64,000 bases of DNA. It comes from Muricauda sp. SCSIO 65647. Lineage in GTDB: Bacteria > Bacteroidota > Bacteroidia > Flavobacteriales > Flavobacteriaceae. A program made the translations under genes and the position numbers. A model generated the notes under the pieces. It was not told the DNA's origin, ran no database searches, and saw nothing but the letters and a program-made list of their open reading frames with translations. Numbering within the stretch: the first letter of the stretch is position 1; the number at the start of each line of letters is the position of its first letter. Positions 19,181 to 26,950 of this stretch are shown here, piece by piece. Where the stretch lies: positions 1,156,501-1,220,500 of the forward strand of contig NZ_CP091037.1 of the NCBI RefSeq assembly GCF_021534965.1, in the 5' to 3' direction.

Positions 19181-20194
19181 TCAGGCCTCCAAAATTTCCA
19201 ACTGTTGTATGATCTGGGTTTCAGTTACCGGATAGGGCCTTCCTTTTCTAATGGTCTGGTACACATCTTCGAAGACATCGATATAAGAGGATCGTTCTGA
19301 TACCACTTCAGTTTGGTTTTTTTCTCCCGCTTCACTTATCAGGGTAAGTATTCCCTTTTGATCGGGCTCTTCAATGCCATACCGTAAATCTTTAGGTTTC
19401 ATGCCCATCATCAGTTGTTGTTCCTGCACATCGGCTCGATTCTTTTTATAAGAGCCCTTGGTTCCATAGATTACAAATGCAGGTCCCGGGTCGGCTACGA
19501 GTAGACTGGTGGTGATATGAACCTGTAGATTATCGGGATAGCTAAGATGTATATGCGCGTAATCATCCACCAGCGTACCCGGTCGAAATTGTCCCATCGT
19601 TTTTTTCCATTTTTCAGGGACACCAAAAAGTGAAATAACTCCGTCTAAAAGGTGAGGCCCCAGATTGTAAAGTACTCCCGAACCGGGCACGTTTGTTTCT
19701 TTGGCAATGTTCGTTCCTATGGCATACCGATATCTATCGTACCGGAAATGTGCCTCGATCAAATTTCCCAGCTTACCAGACTCCACTACCTGTTTCACAG
19801 ACAAAAAATCACTGTCATACCGCCTATTTTGATAGGGCATGATACAACGGTCGTTCTCTAAGGCCAAGGCAAACAGTTTCTTTGCCTCTTTGGAGGTAAT
19901 GGTAAAAGGCTTTTCCAACACAACATGTTTTCCCGCTTTGAGCGCCTGCGATGCAAAAGCAAAATGAGTACTATTGGGCGTATTTACAATTATCAATTCA
20001 ATATCTGCATCTTCAATGATTGCGGTTACAGAATCATAGCTTCTTATTTTAGGGTAACTCTTATGGGCTTTTTTTATGGTTCTTTCGACTATGCCCGTTA
20101 ACTCAAAACCGGGGTGTTCGTTTAGAAAAGGGGAATGAAAAACTGTTCCGGATAAACCAAATGATAAAACGCCCGTTCTGATCGGATTGGCCAT
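19181..20194 (-). CDS. Gfo/Idh/MocA-family oxidoreductase, cytoplasmic
   Basis: The 337-residue protein has no signal peptide. Its Rossmann domain starts at TGVLSFGLSGTVFHSPFL and includes NTPNSTHFAFASQAL and the motif GKHVVLEKPF with the conserved lysine; the C-terminal domain follows from about residue 130. It resembles the YdgJ/scyllo-inositol dehydrogenase branch, whose members oxidise or reduce sugars and cyclitols. It lies upstream of the uronate operon and is separated from it by the operator region, so it may be a separate unit controlled from the divergent region at 20195-20414. The substrate is unknown. Confidence 0.88.
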   Translation of the reverse strand: MANPIRTGVLSFGLSGTVFHSPFLNEHPGFELTGIVERTIKKAHKSYPKIRSYDSVTAIIEDADIELIIVNTPNSTHFAFASQALKAGKHVVLEKPFTITSKEAKKLFALALENDRCIMPYQNRRYDSDFLSVKQVVESGKLGNLIEAHFRYDRYRYAIGTNIAKETNVPGSGVLYNLGPHLLDGVISLFGVPEKWKKTMGQFRPGTLVDDYAHIHLSYPDNLQVHITTSLLVADPGPAFVIYGTKGSYKKNRADVQEQQLMMGMKPKDLRYGIEEPDQKGILTLISEAGEKNQTEVVSERSSYIDVFEDVYQTIRKGRPYPVTETQIIQQLEILEA

Positions 20195-20337
20195 GGCTCA
20201 CTTATAATTGCCGTTGGTTTTCTTTTTAAATTCGCCATTACAACCTTGCTTTCCAATTCTTTATATTTAGGGATTTTCATTTAGGCATCCCATTGGTTTT
20301 TTGGAAAAACAACTGGCTTAATTTAAGAAATCCATTT

Positions 20338-20367
20338 TCTGCGTGTTTTTTACACAGTTATAAAAAT
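20338..20367. promoter_or_regulatory. Operator copy B, in the divergent region of the NUDIX regulator
   Basis: This 30-bp element matches copy A at 25 of 30 positions and keeps the GTGT-N5-ACAC core. It lies between the divergent Gfo/Idh gene (start 20194) and the regulator gene (start 20415), with a -7-like TAACTTTA at 20379-20386 just downstream on the plus strand. It probably serves autoregulation and perhaps control of the oxidoreductase. Confidence 0.62.
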
Positions 20368-20414
20368 ACCATTATTTTTAACTTTAACGTAAAAGTCAAA
20401 AAATCGCTGGAAAA

Positions 20415-21083
20415 GTGACAAAACAAGAAGAATTACAGAATATCCAGGTCAAATTAAATTCTTTCGAATGCTCCATTACCGCAGATATAACCGTTTTTGG
20501 ATATGTCGATGGAAAACTCAAGATACTATTGATCAAAAGGTCATTTGGCCATTATAAGGACCATTGGCATATTCCCGGGGGTGTTATGGAAGCCAATGAA
20601 ACCATTGAAGACTGCGCTGCAAAAGTCCTGTTTGCCCTAACTGGGTTTAGGGATATCCATTTTGAGCAGGTAAAAACCTATTCCGCAATGGATAGACATC
20701 CTTTAAAAAGGGTCATCACTGTTTGTTTCTATGCCCTTGTCAAACCCGAAAACCATCCGTTGGCGTTACGAGACAATGTTACAAGAATAGACTGGTTCGA
20801 TGTGGATAAGCTTCCAGAAAAATTTGGCTACGACCATGAAAAGCTAATCAAGGAAGCCTATTCTTTTGTTCGAAACAACTTAAAACATAAGCTTATTGTA
20901 GGAGAACTTTTGCCAAAGACATTTACGTTACAGGAACTTCAAAGTCTATACGAGGATATCTTGGATATAAAGCTGGATAGAAGAAATTTTAGAAAACGAA
21001 TTTTTCAAATGGATGTCTTGGTCAATACCGAAAAAAAGAAACCAGGTGCAAAAGGCGGGCCGTTTTTGTATAGGTTGAAGTAG
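20415..21083 (+). CDS. NUDIX-fold transcriptional regulator (NrtR/AraR-like)
   Basis: The 222-residue protein pairs a NUDIX domain (about 20-150) with a C-terminal winged helix (about 155-222; LPKTFTLQELQSLYEDIL and RRNFRKRIFQMDVL, ending in GAKGGPFLYRLK). This is the layout of the NrtR family and of the arabinose regulator AraR of gut Bacteroides. The NUDIX box keeps the first Gly and Glu (GGVMEANE) but has lost the arginine and catalytic glutamates (AKVLFALTGF), so it should sense a ligand rather than hydrolyse one. The start is a GTG; no early ATG exists. It is divergent from the oxidoreductase, and its operator also occurs before the uronate operon, so a uronate or derived intermediate is the inferred ligand. 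Confidence 0.9.
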   Translation: MTKQEELQNIQVKLNSFECSITADITVFGYVDGKLKILLIKRSFGHYKDHWHIPGGVMEANETIEDCAAKVLFALTGFRDIHFEQVKTYSAMDRHPLKRVITVCFYALVKPENHPLALRDNVTRIDWFDVDKLPEKFGYDHEKLIKEAYSFVRNNLKHKLIVGELLPKTFTLQELQSLYEDILDIKLDRRNFRKRIFQMDVLVNTEKKKPGAKGGPFLYRLK

Positions 21084-21157
21084 CGTGGAAGGGACTATTT
21101 TTTCCAGTTCAATCCGTTTTATTTCGTTTGGCCATTTCACAATCTTAGCCCTTAAGA

Positions 21158-21718
21158 CTAAAAATGCCAACCCAGTTTAAGTGAAACTTCAGGTATCATT
21201 AGTGGAGTTTCAAACGTGCTTTGATCTACCCTTACTTCTTTGTCGCCCGCAACCCTAAGATGTACTGCTGCCCATGGGTTCAAATAAAAATTCTTATAAA
21301 ATTTCCAGACATGCCCTCCACCGAGAGTGAATATAATATTGTTGTATTCTGCCGTTTCCAATTCTGCATCGGTCTGTATCTCAGCGTCCCAATACTCCAA
21401 ACCGGGCCCGATCCACCAACCTTTGAAATCAGGTTTAAAAAAATAATCTACAATGGCAGCATACACTCTAATTTCATTATTGGTAAAACCATCTTCCAAG
21501 ATAAAGTCTGGCGTATCTATGTTTGTAATTACTGCTCTATATCTAAAATGATTATGACCGACCCAGACCGAACCATAATACCCATTGAATATATATGGTA
21601 CGGCGTCCAGTTCAAAACCGACAGTTGTTTTTATTGTTTGCTCATCGGTATCTTGTGCATTTGAAACAATCAAAGACAAAAAGAAAAAAAGGCATATAAG
21701 GGCTCTCATGATTTTCAA
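21158..21718 (-). CDS. Small outer-membrane beta-barrel-like protein of unknown function
   Basis: The 186-residue protein has a signal peptide (about 1-21, cleaved near SNA-QD) and a body of alternating aromatic strands ending in LGWHF, a C-terminal phenylalanine as in outer-membrane barrels. Segments such as YGSVWVGHNHFRYRAVI and FTLGGGHVWKFYKNFYLNPWAAVHLRV look like barrel strands; the size suits an 8- to 10-stranded barrel. No family can be named. It is convergent with the NUDIX regulator and stands alone, so it need not belong to the uronate locus. Confidence 0.75.
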   Translation of the reverse strand: MKIMRALICLFFFLSLIVSNAQDTDEQTIKTTVGFELDAVPYIFNGYYGSVWVGHNHFRYRAVITNIDTPDFILEDGFTNNEIRVYAAIVDYFFKPDFKGWWIGPGLEYWDAEIQTDAELETAEYNNIIFTLGGGHVWKFYKNFYLNPWAAVHLRVAGDKEVRVDQSTFETPLMIPEVSLKLGWHF

Positions 21719-22187
21719 GTTTTTTGATGTTTAAAAATATTCCTGAAAACCCAGGTCTACAATGATAAAAATCAGCCAATTATACTGTTTTGTTAACGTT
21801 TAGGTTATGTGAAAGCAACTATTCACTTTTATATAACAAACTTCTCGCCAAACGATTTTTTATTCTTTTGTTATATGGCAAATTTCCCTATGCATGAGCC
21901 GTTTGCTAAGACAAAAATGCAAGAGCATGTTTTCTATAGCTATGGTGTCTCATTTCTGGTCTCATTTAATAGTTTCGATAATAGACCTTTTATGGAACGA
22001 GTTGAATTCAGGCATTGCAAACGTTGATTCACAATGTTGGGCATTGTTGCTTGATGCATAAATACCCCATGAGAATCAAAAAATTCGCTTCATGCGAATC
22101 GCTTCGCAAGCCTTAGAAGTACGGCGTTGGGCACCAAGACACGCTATTTCATCCCTGCAGTTGGCTCAAATTGTCATGGATACGATT
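21719..22187. other. 469-bp gap with the terminator of the glycerate kinase operon
   Basis: The region holds the terminator at 22077-22099 and otherwise no supported gene. A 72-codon plus-strand frame at 21809-22027 has no signal, domain or neighbour that would support it. Confidence 0.5.
22077..22099 (-). terminator. Rho-independent terminator after the glycerate kinase gene
   Basis: On the minus strand the hairpin ATTCGC-ATGAA-GCGAAT is followed directly by a run of Ts. It lies about 90 bp after the glycerate kinase stop codon, at the end of the four-gene operon. Confidence 0.55.
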
Positions 22188-23324
22188 TCATAAATCTATT
22201 GAATTCAAATGTTCGCCAAACTTTTGAGCAGCTTTTTTGACATTGTTGAAGGCAGATACCAACGCTTGTTTGATGTCAGGTATTCCTTCCGAAACACCGA
22301 CCAGATAAGTTATTCCAATTGATTTGGCTTTTTCTTTTGGAATCTCAATTACACCGCAAAATGCGGCTACCGGTATTTCCCGTCGCTTCGCTGATTTCAG
22401 CACTCCATTTATGGTTTTCCCGGACAGGGTTTGTGCATCCAACTTGCCTTCACCTGTGATGATCCAATCGGCCCCCTCAATGGCCGTATCAAAATTGGCA
22501 ATCTCCTTGATCAAGTCGATTCCTTGGGTCAATCTGCCGTTTAGAAAAACAAAGGCCCCGGCACCCATGCCTCCGGCGGCACCAGAGCCAGGTATCTTTT
22601 GAACATCAATGCCGAACTGCTTTTTCAGAATACCAGCATATTTTTTCATTCCATGCTCAAGAATCTCAACATCATTTTTTGATGCACCCTTCTGCAGGGC
22701 ATAGACCCTTGTCGCCCCATTTGGACCATATAACGGATTCTTCACGTCACATGCTATCTTAAAACTGATATCTTTCAAGAATGCTTTGGCATTGTTACAT
22801 GATACTCGATGGACATTGATCAGATTTTCCCCTACAGGCCTCAATTCCACGCCATTCTCATCCATAAAGCGATATCCCAAAGCTTTGGCCATACCCATGC
22901 CCCCATCATTAGTGGCGCTCCCACCTATTCCCAATATAATTTCTTTGGCCCCACGTGAAATGGCATCTGCAATGAGCTCCCCGGCACCCTGCGTTGTGGT
23001 GTACCTGCAATTCATTTCATCTTCTGACAGCAGCCTCATGCCCGAGGCTTCTGCCATTTCAATATAGGCGATTCCTGTCTCCTTTGAATAGGCATAGGAA
23101 GCCTCAATTGATCGGAACAACGGGTCGCTTACTTCTTTCCTGAAAACTTCTGCATTCAGGTAGTGACTGACCACTTCCATAGTGCCATCGCCTCCGTCGG
23201 CCAACGGTTTGTCTATGATTTCAGCATCTTTGAAGACCTCTCGAAGACCATTGCGAACAGCTTTGCAAAACTCAAATCCAGTGAGCGAGCCTTTGAACTT
23301 GTCTGGTGCGATTATAAACTTCAT
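22188..23324 (-). CDS. Glycerate kinase (GlxK/GarK family)
   Basis: The 378-residue protein phosphorylates D-glycerate, normally to 2-phosphoglycerate. The N-terminal FIIAPDKFKGSLTG, the LADGGDGTMEV motif, ILGIGGSATNDGGMGMAKALG and the C-terminal ITGEGKLDAQTLSGK are all diagnostic of the family. It is the last gene of the operon that begins with a GH63-type hydrolase, 12 bp after the symporter. If that hydrolase cleaves a hexosyl-glycerate, this kinase is the step that brings the released glycerate into glycolysis. Confidence 0.95.
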   Translation of the reverse strand: MKFIIAPDKFKGSLTGFEFCKAVRNGLREVFKDAEIIDKPLADGGDGTMEVVSHYLNAEVFRKEVSDPLFRSIEASYAYSKETGIAYIEMAEASGMRLLSEDEMNCRYTTTQGAGELIADAISRGAKEIILGIGGSATNDGGMGMAKALGYRFMDENGVELRPVGENLINVHRVSCNNAKAFLKDISFKIACDVKNPLYGPNGATRVYALQKGASKNDVEILEHGMKKYAGILKKQFGIDVQKIPGSGAAGGMGAGAFVFLNGRLTQGIDLIKEIANFDTAIEGADWIITGEGKLDAQTLSGKTINGVLKSAKRREIPVAAFCGVIEIPKEKAKSIGITYLVGVSEGIPDIKQALVSAFNNVKKAAQKFGEHLNSIDL

Positions 23325-23336
23325 TTATTGGGAAAA

Positions 23337-24941
23337 TCAACCTAAAATATGAGGCATGGACAAACTTGCCAATACAATGAGGACAAAATAACCTATCAAC
23401 AGTGCCACCTCTTTCTTACTGGCCGAATACACCACTTGTAGCCCTTCGTTTACCTCATGCCTTATCAATCGACTACACAACATGGCAACCAGAACTGTAA
23501 CCACACAGCCTATGGCATTCCACCAAAACCAAAAAACTTGGGGAACGTAGAGCCATAGGTACATATTGAACAAAACTCCAACAACTATTCCGATGTTGGC
23601 TCCAAGTGCATGGGTTTTTTTTGTCAATATCGCCAGTGCGAATGCAGCCAATATTGGACCATAGAATACCGAGCTCACCTTGTTGATGACCTCAATGACG
23701 GTTCCCTCAATGCTTCCGGCAAAAAATGCAAAGAAAAGGCACACCAAACCCCAAAATAGAGAGAATAGGCGTGAATTGAGCACATAGCCCTTGTTGGACA
23801 TGTTCGGCCTAAAACGCTTTACAAAATCCTCCATGGTCACCGCAGAAAGCGAATTCACAGTAGAACTTAATGATGACATGGCGGCCGACATAATGGCCAC
23901 TATCAAAATGCCTATGATTCCATTGGGTAAATATTTCAAGATGAAAACAGGCACCATGAGATCTTCCCTCTTGCCCTCCAAAGAGCTTATGTTGGTTTGA
24001 TAAACTTCATCCAATGACTCTTGAAAGCCAATCTCCTGGAAAAACAACGTACCCAGTACCAGCCCCATGATACAATAGGTCAACGTTAATGGAAAGCGGA
24101 ACAGGCCATTGGCCAATAGCAGCTTTTTTATGGTTGGCATCCCTTTGGACGACAATAGCCTTTGTGATTGGGTTTGATCGGTACCGTAGTAAGAAGCATA
24201 TAGAAAAAAACCTCCGATGACCATAGGCCAAAATCCGAATTCATCATCTTTATCGGCATTGTTAAACCCCCATTTGTCGAAGCTAACTGCGGTAATCCGT
24301 TCGCTGTCCACGTTTATCAAAAAGTTTCCCCATCCCCCTAGCTCACTGATACCATATATCAAACAGATAATGATACCCAAAAAGAGGATAATCATTTGAA
24401 TGACGTCACCCCAGATTACGGCTTTCATCCCCCCTTGATATGAATATATCAGCGTGATGACCCCAATTATCAAAATGGAAATCCAAAAATCCACCCCGAC
24501 CGTTGCTTGCAGAATCAGGGCCATGGTATAGACCATGACACCTGTTGCCACCGATCGGCTAATTTGAAAAACAAAGCTAATGAGCAGGCGGGAAGAGGCA
24601 TCAAATCGCTTTTCAAGATATTCGTACACACTTACGATTCCAGATTTGTAAAGCGTGGGGATAAGACCGACCATCAGAAAGGCCATCGCCAGGGGTACGC
24701 CAAATTCATAGGTCAACCACTGTAGTCCACCACCTTGCTTTAGGCCCACAAAAGCAGGGGCTGAAATAAAGCTTATGGCCGAAAGCTGTGTTGCCATCGT
24801 TGATAGGCTAAGGGGTAACCAGCCCATGCTACGACCTCCCAAAAAATAGTCACCTGAGGTTTTGTTCTCTTTGAAAAGATAGCCTATGCCCAGAAATCCA
24901 GCGAGATAGACCACAATAATGATATAATCAAGATAATTCAT
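23337..24941 (-). CDS. Sodium:solute symporter (SSS family)
   Basis: The protein (534 residues from my start) has about 13-14 membrane helices and SSS features such as GDYFLGGRSMGWLPLSLSTMATQLSAISF and SSLSSTVNSLSAVTMEDF. I choose the ATG at 24941, giving MNYLDYIIIVVYLAG; the frame opens 39 bp earlier but those residues are polar and unlike the family. The chosen ATG overlaps the TGA of the upstream GNAT gene by 4 bp (ATGA), so translation is coupled. It is probably the inner-membrane importer for the locus sugar, for example a hexosyl-glycerate or its products; the exact solute cannot be told. Confidence 0.92.
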   Translation of the reverse strand: MNYLDYIIIVVYLAGFLGIGYLFKENKTSGDYFLGGRSMGWLPLSLSTMATQLSAISFISAPAFVGLKQGGGLQWLTYEFGVPLAMAFLMVGLIPTLYKSGIVSVYEYLEKRFDASSRLLISFVFQISRSVATGVMVYTMALILQATVGVDFWISILIIGVITLIYSYQGGMKAVIWGDVIQMIILFLGIIICLIYGISELGGWGNFLINVDSERITAVSFDKWGFNNADKDDEFGFWPMVIGGFFLYASYYGTDQTQSQRLLSSKGMPTIKKLLLANGLFRFPLTLTYCIMGLVLGTLFFQEIGFQESLDEVYQTNISSLEGKREDLMVPVFILKYLPNGIIGILIVAIMSAAMSSLSSTVNSLSAVTMEDFVKRFRPNMSNKGYVLNSRLFSLFWGLVCLFFAFFAGSIEGTVIEVINKVSSVFYGPILAAFALAILTKKTHALGANIGIVVGVLFNMYLWLYVPQVFWFWWNAIGCVVTVLVAMLCSRLIRHEVNEGLQVVYSASKKEVALLIGYFVLIVLASLSMPHILG

Positions 24942-25531
24942 AGTTTTTCTTTTAGTTGATGTCCAGTCCCTTTGAACCATTCTTGCTTCAAAACGCCCAG
25001 AAGTACTGCATCAGACCTTCCGTGGCCAGTTATGGAGGGAAAGGCATTGCGTATTCGTCCTTCGATTTTGCAACCCACACTTTGCATTGCTGAAAGACTG
25101 ATTTTGTTTTCTTCATGCGCGCCCAAACCCACTCTTTCCAAGCCCAATTTTTCAAAGGCGAATTGAAACATTAAAAATTTGCAGTTTTTATTGAGCTTGG
25201 TACCTCTAAATTCAATGCCGTACCAAGAATATCCCAGTCTAATGGTCTCCAAGTCTTTGGCATATTCAAAAAAGCGGGTAGATCCTGCATACTTGCCATT
25301 TTGTTTGTCAAAAACCGCAAATGGGTACTCCTTTCCATTTTTTCTTGACAAAATGGCATCTTTGATATAATGGGGAAAGTTCTTGCCTCCGTCTGACCTT
25401 CCTAAAAAATAAGTCCAAATTTCCATCTCCTTGGCAATACTTTCCAATTCGGCAATATGCTTTTCCTGTAAAGGCTCGAGTCTAGCCCTTGCATTTTGCA
25501 AAACATAATTTGCTGAAAAGTCAAGTGTCAT
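24938..25531 (-). CDS. GNAT-family N-acetyltransferase (RimJ/RimL-like)
   Basis: This 197-residue protein has the RimJ/RimL-type GNAT fold: LEPLQEKHIAELESIA near the N-terminus, YSWYGIEFRGTKLNKNCKFLM around the acetyl-CoA site and RVGLGAHEENKISLSAMQSVGCKIEGRIRN toward the end. The substrate is unknown. It lies 6 bp after the hydrolase gene and overlaps the symporter start by 4 bp, so it is a real member of the operon. Whether it acts on a sugar, an amine or a protein cannot be judged. Confidence 0.87.
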   Translation of the reverse strand: MTLDFSANYVLQNARARLEPLQEKHIAELESIAKEMEIWTYFLGRSDGGKNFPHYIKDAILSRKNGKEYPFAVFDKQNGKYAGSTRFFEYAKDLETIRLGYSWYGIEFRGTKLNKNCKFLMFQFAFEKLGLERVGLGAHEENKISLSAMQSVGCKIEGRIRNAFPSITGHGRSDAVLLGVLKQEWFKGTGHQLKEKL

Positions 25532-25537
25532 TTGTAG

Positions 25538-26857
25538 TTAAGTATTTTCTTCAGTCAATAAATCGATGACCAGGGCGGCGCTCCACGAAAAGTTATCACC
25601 CCCATAACCACTACTATCCGTATCAAGATTTTCTTTTCTGCAATCGAAATATTCAAAAAAACCGTTTTTCTGAATCAATTCCAGGGTGTCGCTTTTCACA
25701 CGATTGGCAAGTTCTGGGTATCCATAATTCTTTAGGCCATGATAAAGCATCCAGTTTACATTGATCCAAACTGGGCCGCGCCAATATTTTCTCGGATTGA
25801 ACCGCTCATGTGTTGGGTCAAAAGACGCACAGAGATATTTGTCGTCACCCCCAAACCTTTCGATCAAGGCCGTTACCATACCCTCCAATTTTTTTTTGTC
25901 TGGAATACCTGAATATAATGGTGTGAACGATGATGATGACAGGTACCGTATAGGCCTATCATTTCGAAGGTCATAGTGTACATATGCCCCCAACTCCAAA
26001 TCATAAAGCTTATCGTTAAAATTGGCAATACTTTTTTTCTGCCATTGTTTCAAAAGGGCCTTTTTTGCATCATTGCCACCAATCAGATCATAAAGTTCCA
26101 ACAAAGCTGAATTAGACTTTATCAACATGGCGTTGAATAACGGATCCTGCACCAGAAAGGGTGAGAATTCGGCAATTTTCCCATCATCATAGCTATGGTG
26201 TTTGGCGATGTCAATCAGGTATAAGTAGTGGTCATATTCCCTTTTTGATGGTCTTTGGGAAAGATCTACGTGGGTCGTATCCCTCCGTTCAAAAGTATAC
26301 TTTGGTGGATTCATGGTATCCCAGATGTCATCCCATATCGGGGAATTGTCCGTGCCGGATTCCCAATTGTGGTAGATGTATACCAACCCCTCATCAAGTG
26401 GATCCCTATTGGTGTAAAAATAGACATGGTTTTGATATACTTTATCAATTTGTTCCTTGATGAAGTTCATCATATCTTCCTTATCCTTGGCAATCCTGTA
26501 CATTTCCTGGAGCACGAACCCGGTAATTGGTGGCTGTGTCATCCCCGTGGACCTATACTTTTTATGTGAAAGTGGATGCAGCTCTGATTTATGAAAGTCG
26601 GGTCCTGGAAAATAGGTGTCGCTTTCATTGTGGAAGATGATGTGGGGGATAAACCCATTCTCCCATTGGGCATCCAACAATGTCCTTATCTCGGTTTTGG
26701 CCCGTTCAATATCGTAATGGGCAAGACCGATTGCAATCCAGCCCGAATCCCATTTCCATTGAAAAGGATACAGCCCCTTGCTGGGAATGGTGAACCCATC
26801 TTGTTGGAAATTGTTGTCCAACACTTGTTTTGCCCCTTGTAACATGGCTTCTTTCAT
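25538..26857 (-). CDS. GH63-type mannosylglycerate/glucosylglycerate hydrolase-like enzyme
   Basis: The 439-residue (alpha/alpha)6-barrel protein resembles the bacterial GH63 enzymes that cleave 2-O-alpha-mannosyl- or glucosyl-glycerate. Visible motifs are YPFQWKWDSGWIAIGLAHYD (about 27-46), WESGTDNSPIWDD, where the general-acid Asp lies in that family, YWRGPVWINVNWMLYHGL, and FFEYFDC with the candidate catalytic Glu followed by FSWSAALVIDLL. There is no signal peptide, so it is cytoplasmic and acts after import. A trehalase-like (GH37) call would fit the fold, but the glycerate kinase in the same operon favours a glycerate-releasing enzyme. Substrate is inference. Confidence 0.82.
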   Translation of the reverse strand: MKEAMLQGAKQVLDNNFQQDGFTIPSKGLYPFQWKWDSGWIAIGLAHYDIERAKTEIRTLLDAQWENGFIPHIIFHNESDTYFPGPDFHKSELHPLSHKKYRSTGMTQPPITGFVLQEMYRIAKDKEDMMNFIKEQIDKVYQNHVYFYTNRDPLDEGLVYIYHNWESGTDNSPIWDDIWDTMNPPKYTFERRDTTHVDLSQRPSKREYDHYLYLIDIAKHHSYDDGKIAEFSPFLVQDPLFNAMLIKSNSALLELYDLIGGNDAKKALLKQWQKKSIANFNDKLYDLELGAYVHYDLRNDRPIRYLSSSSFTPLYSGIPDKKKLEGMVTALIERFGGDDKYLCASFDPTHERFNPRKYWRGPVWINVNWMLYHGLKNYGYPELANRVKSDTLELIQKNGFFEYFDCRKENLDTDSSGYGGDNFSWSAALVIDLLTEENT

Positions 26858-26872
26858 TATTTGATCACAGGT

Positions 26873-26906
26873 TTAAAAACACACTGGCGGTGATCATTAC
26901 CGCCAG
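26873..26906 (-). terminator. Rho-independent terminator after the TonB-dependent receptor gene
   Basis: On the minus strand an 8-bp perfect stem (CTGGCGGT / ACCGCCAG) with a 7-nt loop is followed by TGTGTTTTT. It sits 45 bp after the receptor stop and just before the hydrolase start, so the receptor and the hydrolase operon are at least partly separate units. Confidence 0.75.
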
Positions 26907-26950
26907 CGGAACTAAACTTAAATAAACTAACTCAAACTATGTTTTCTGGT

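Noticed and set aside
20415-21083. NUDIX hydrolase as the function
   Set aside because: The catalytic glutamates of the NUDIX box are missing and a winged helix follows, so a regulator is the better call.
21809-22027. 72-codon plus-strand frame
   Set aside because: Isolated, no recognisable features, AT-rich gap.
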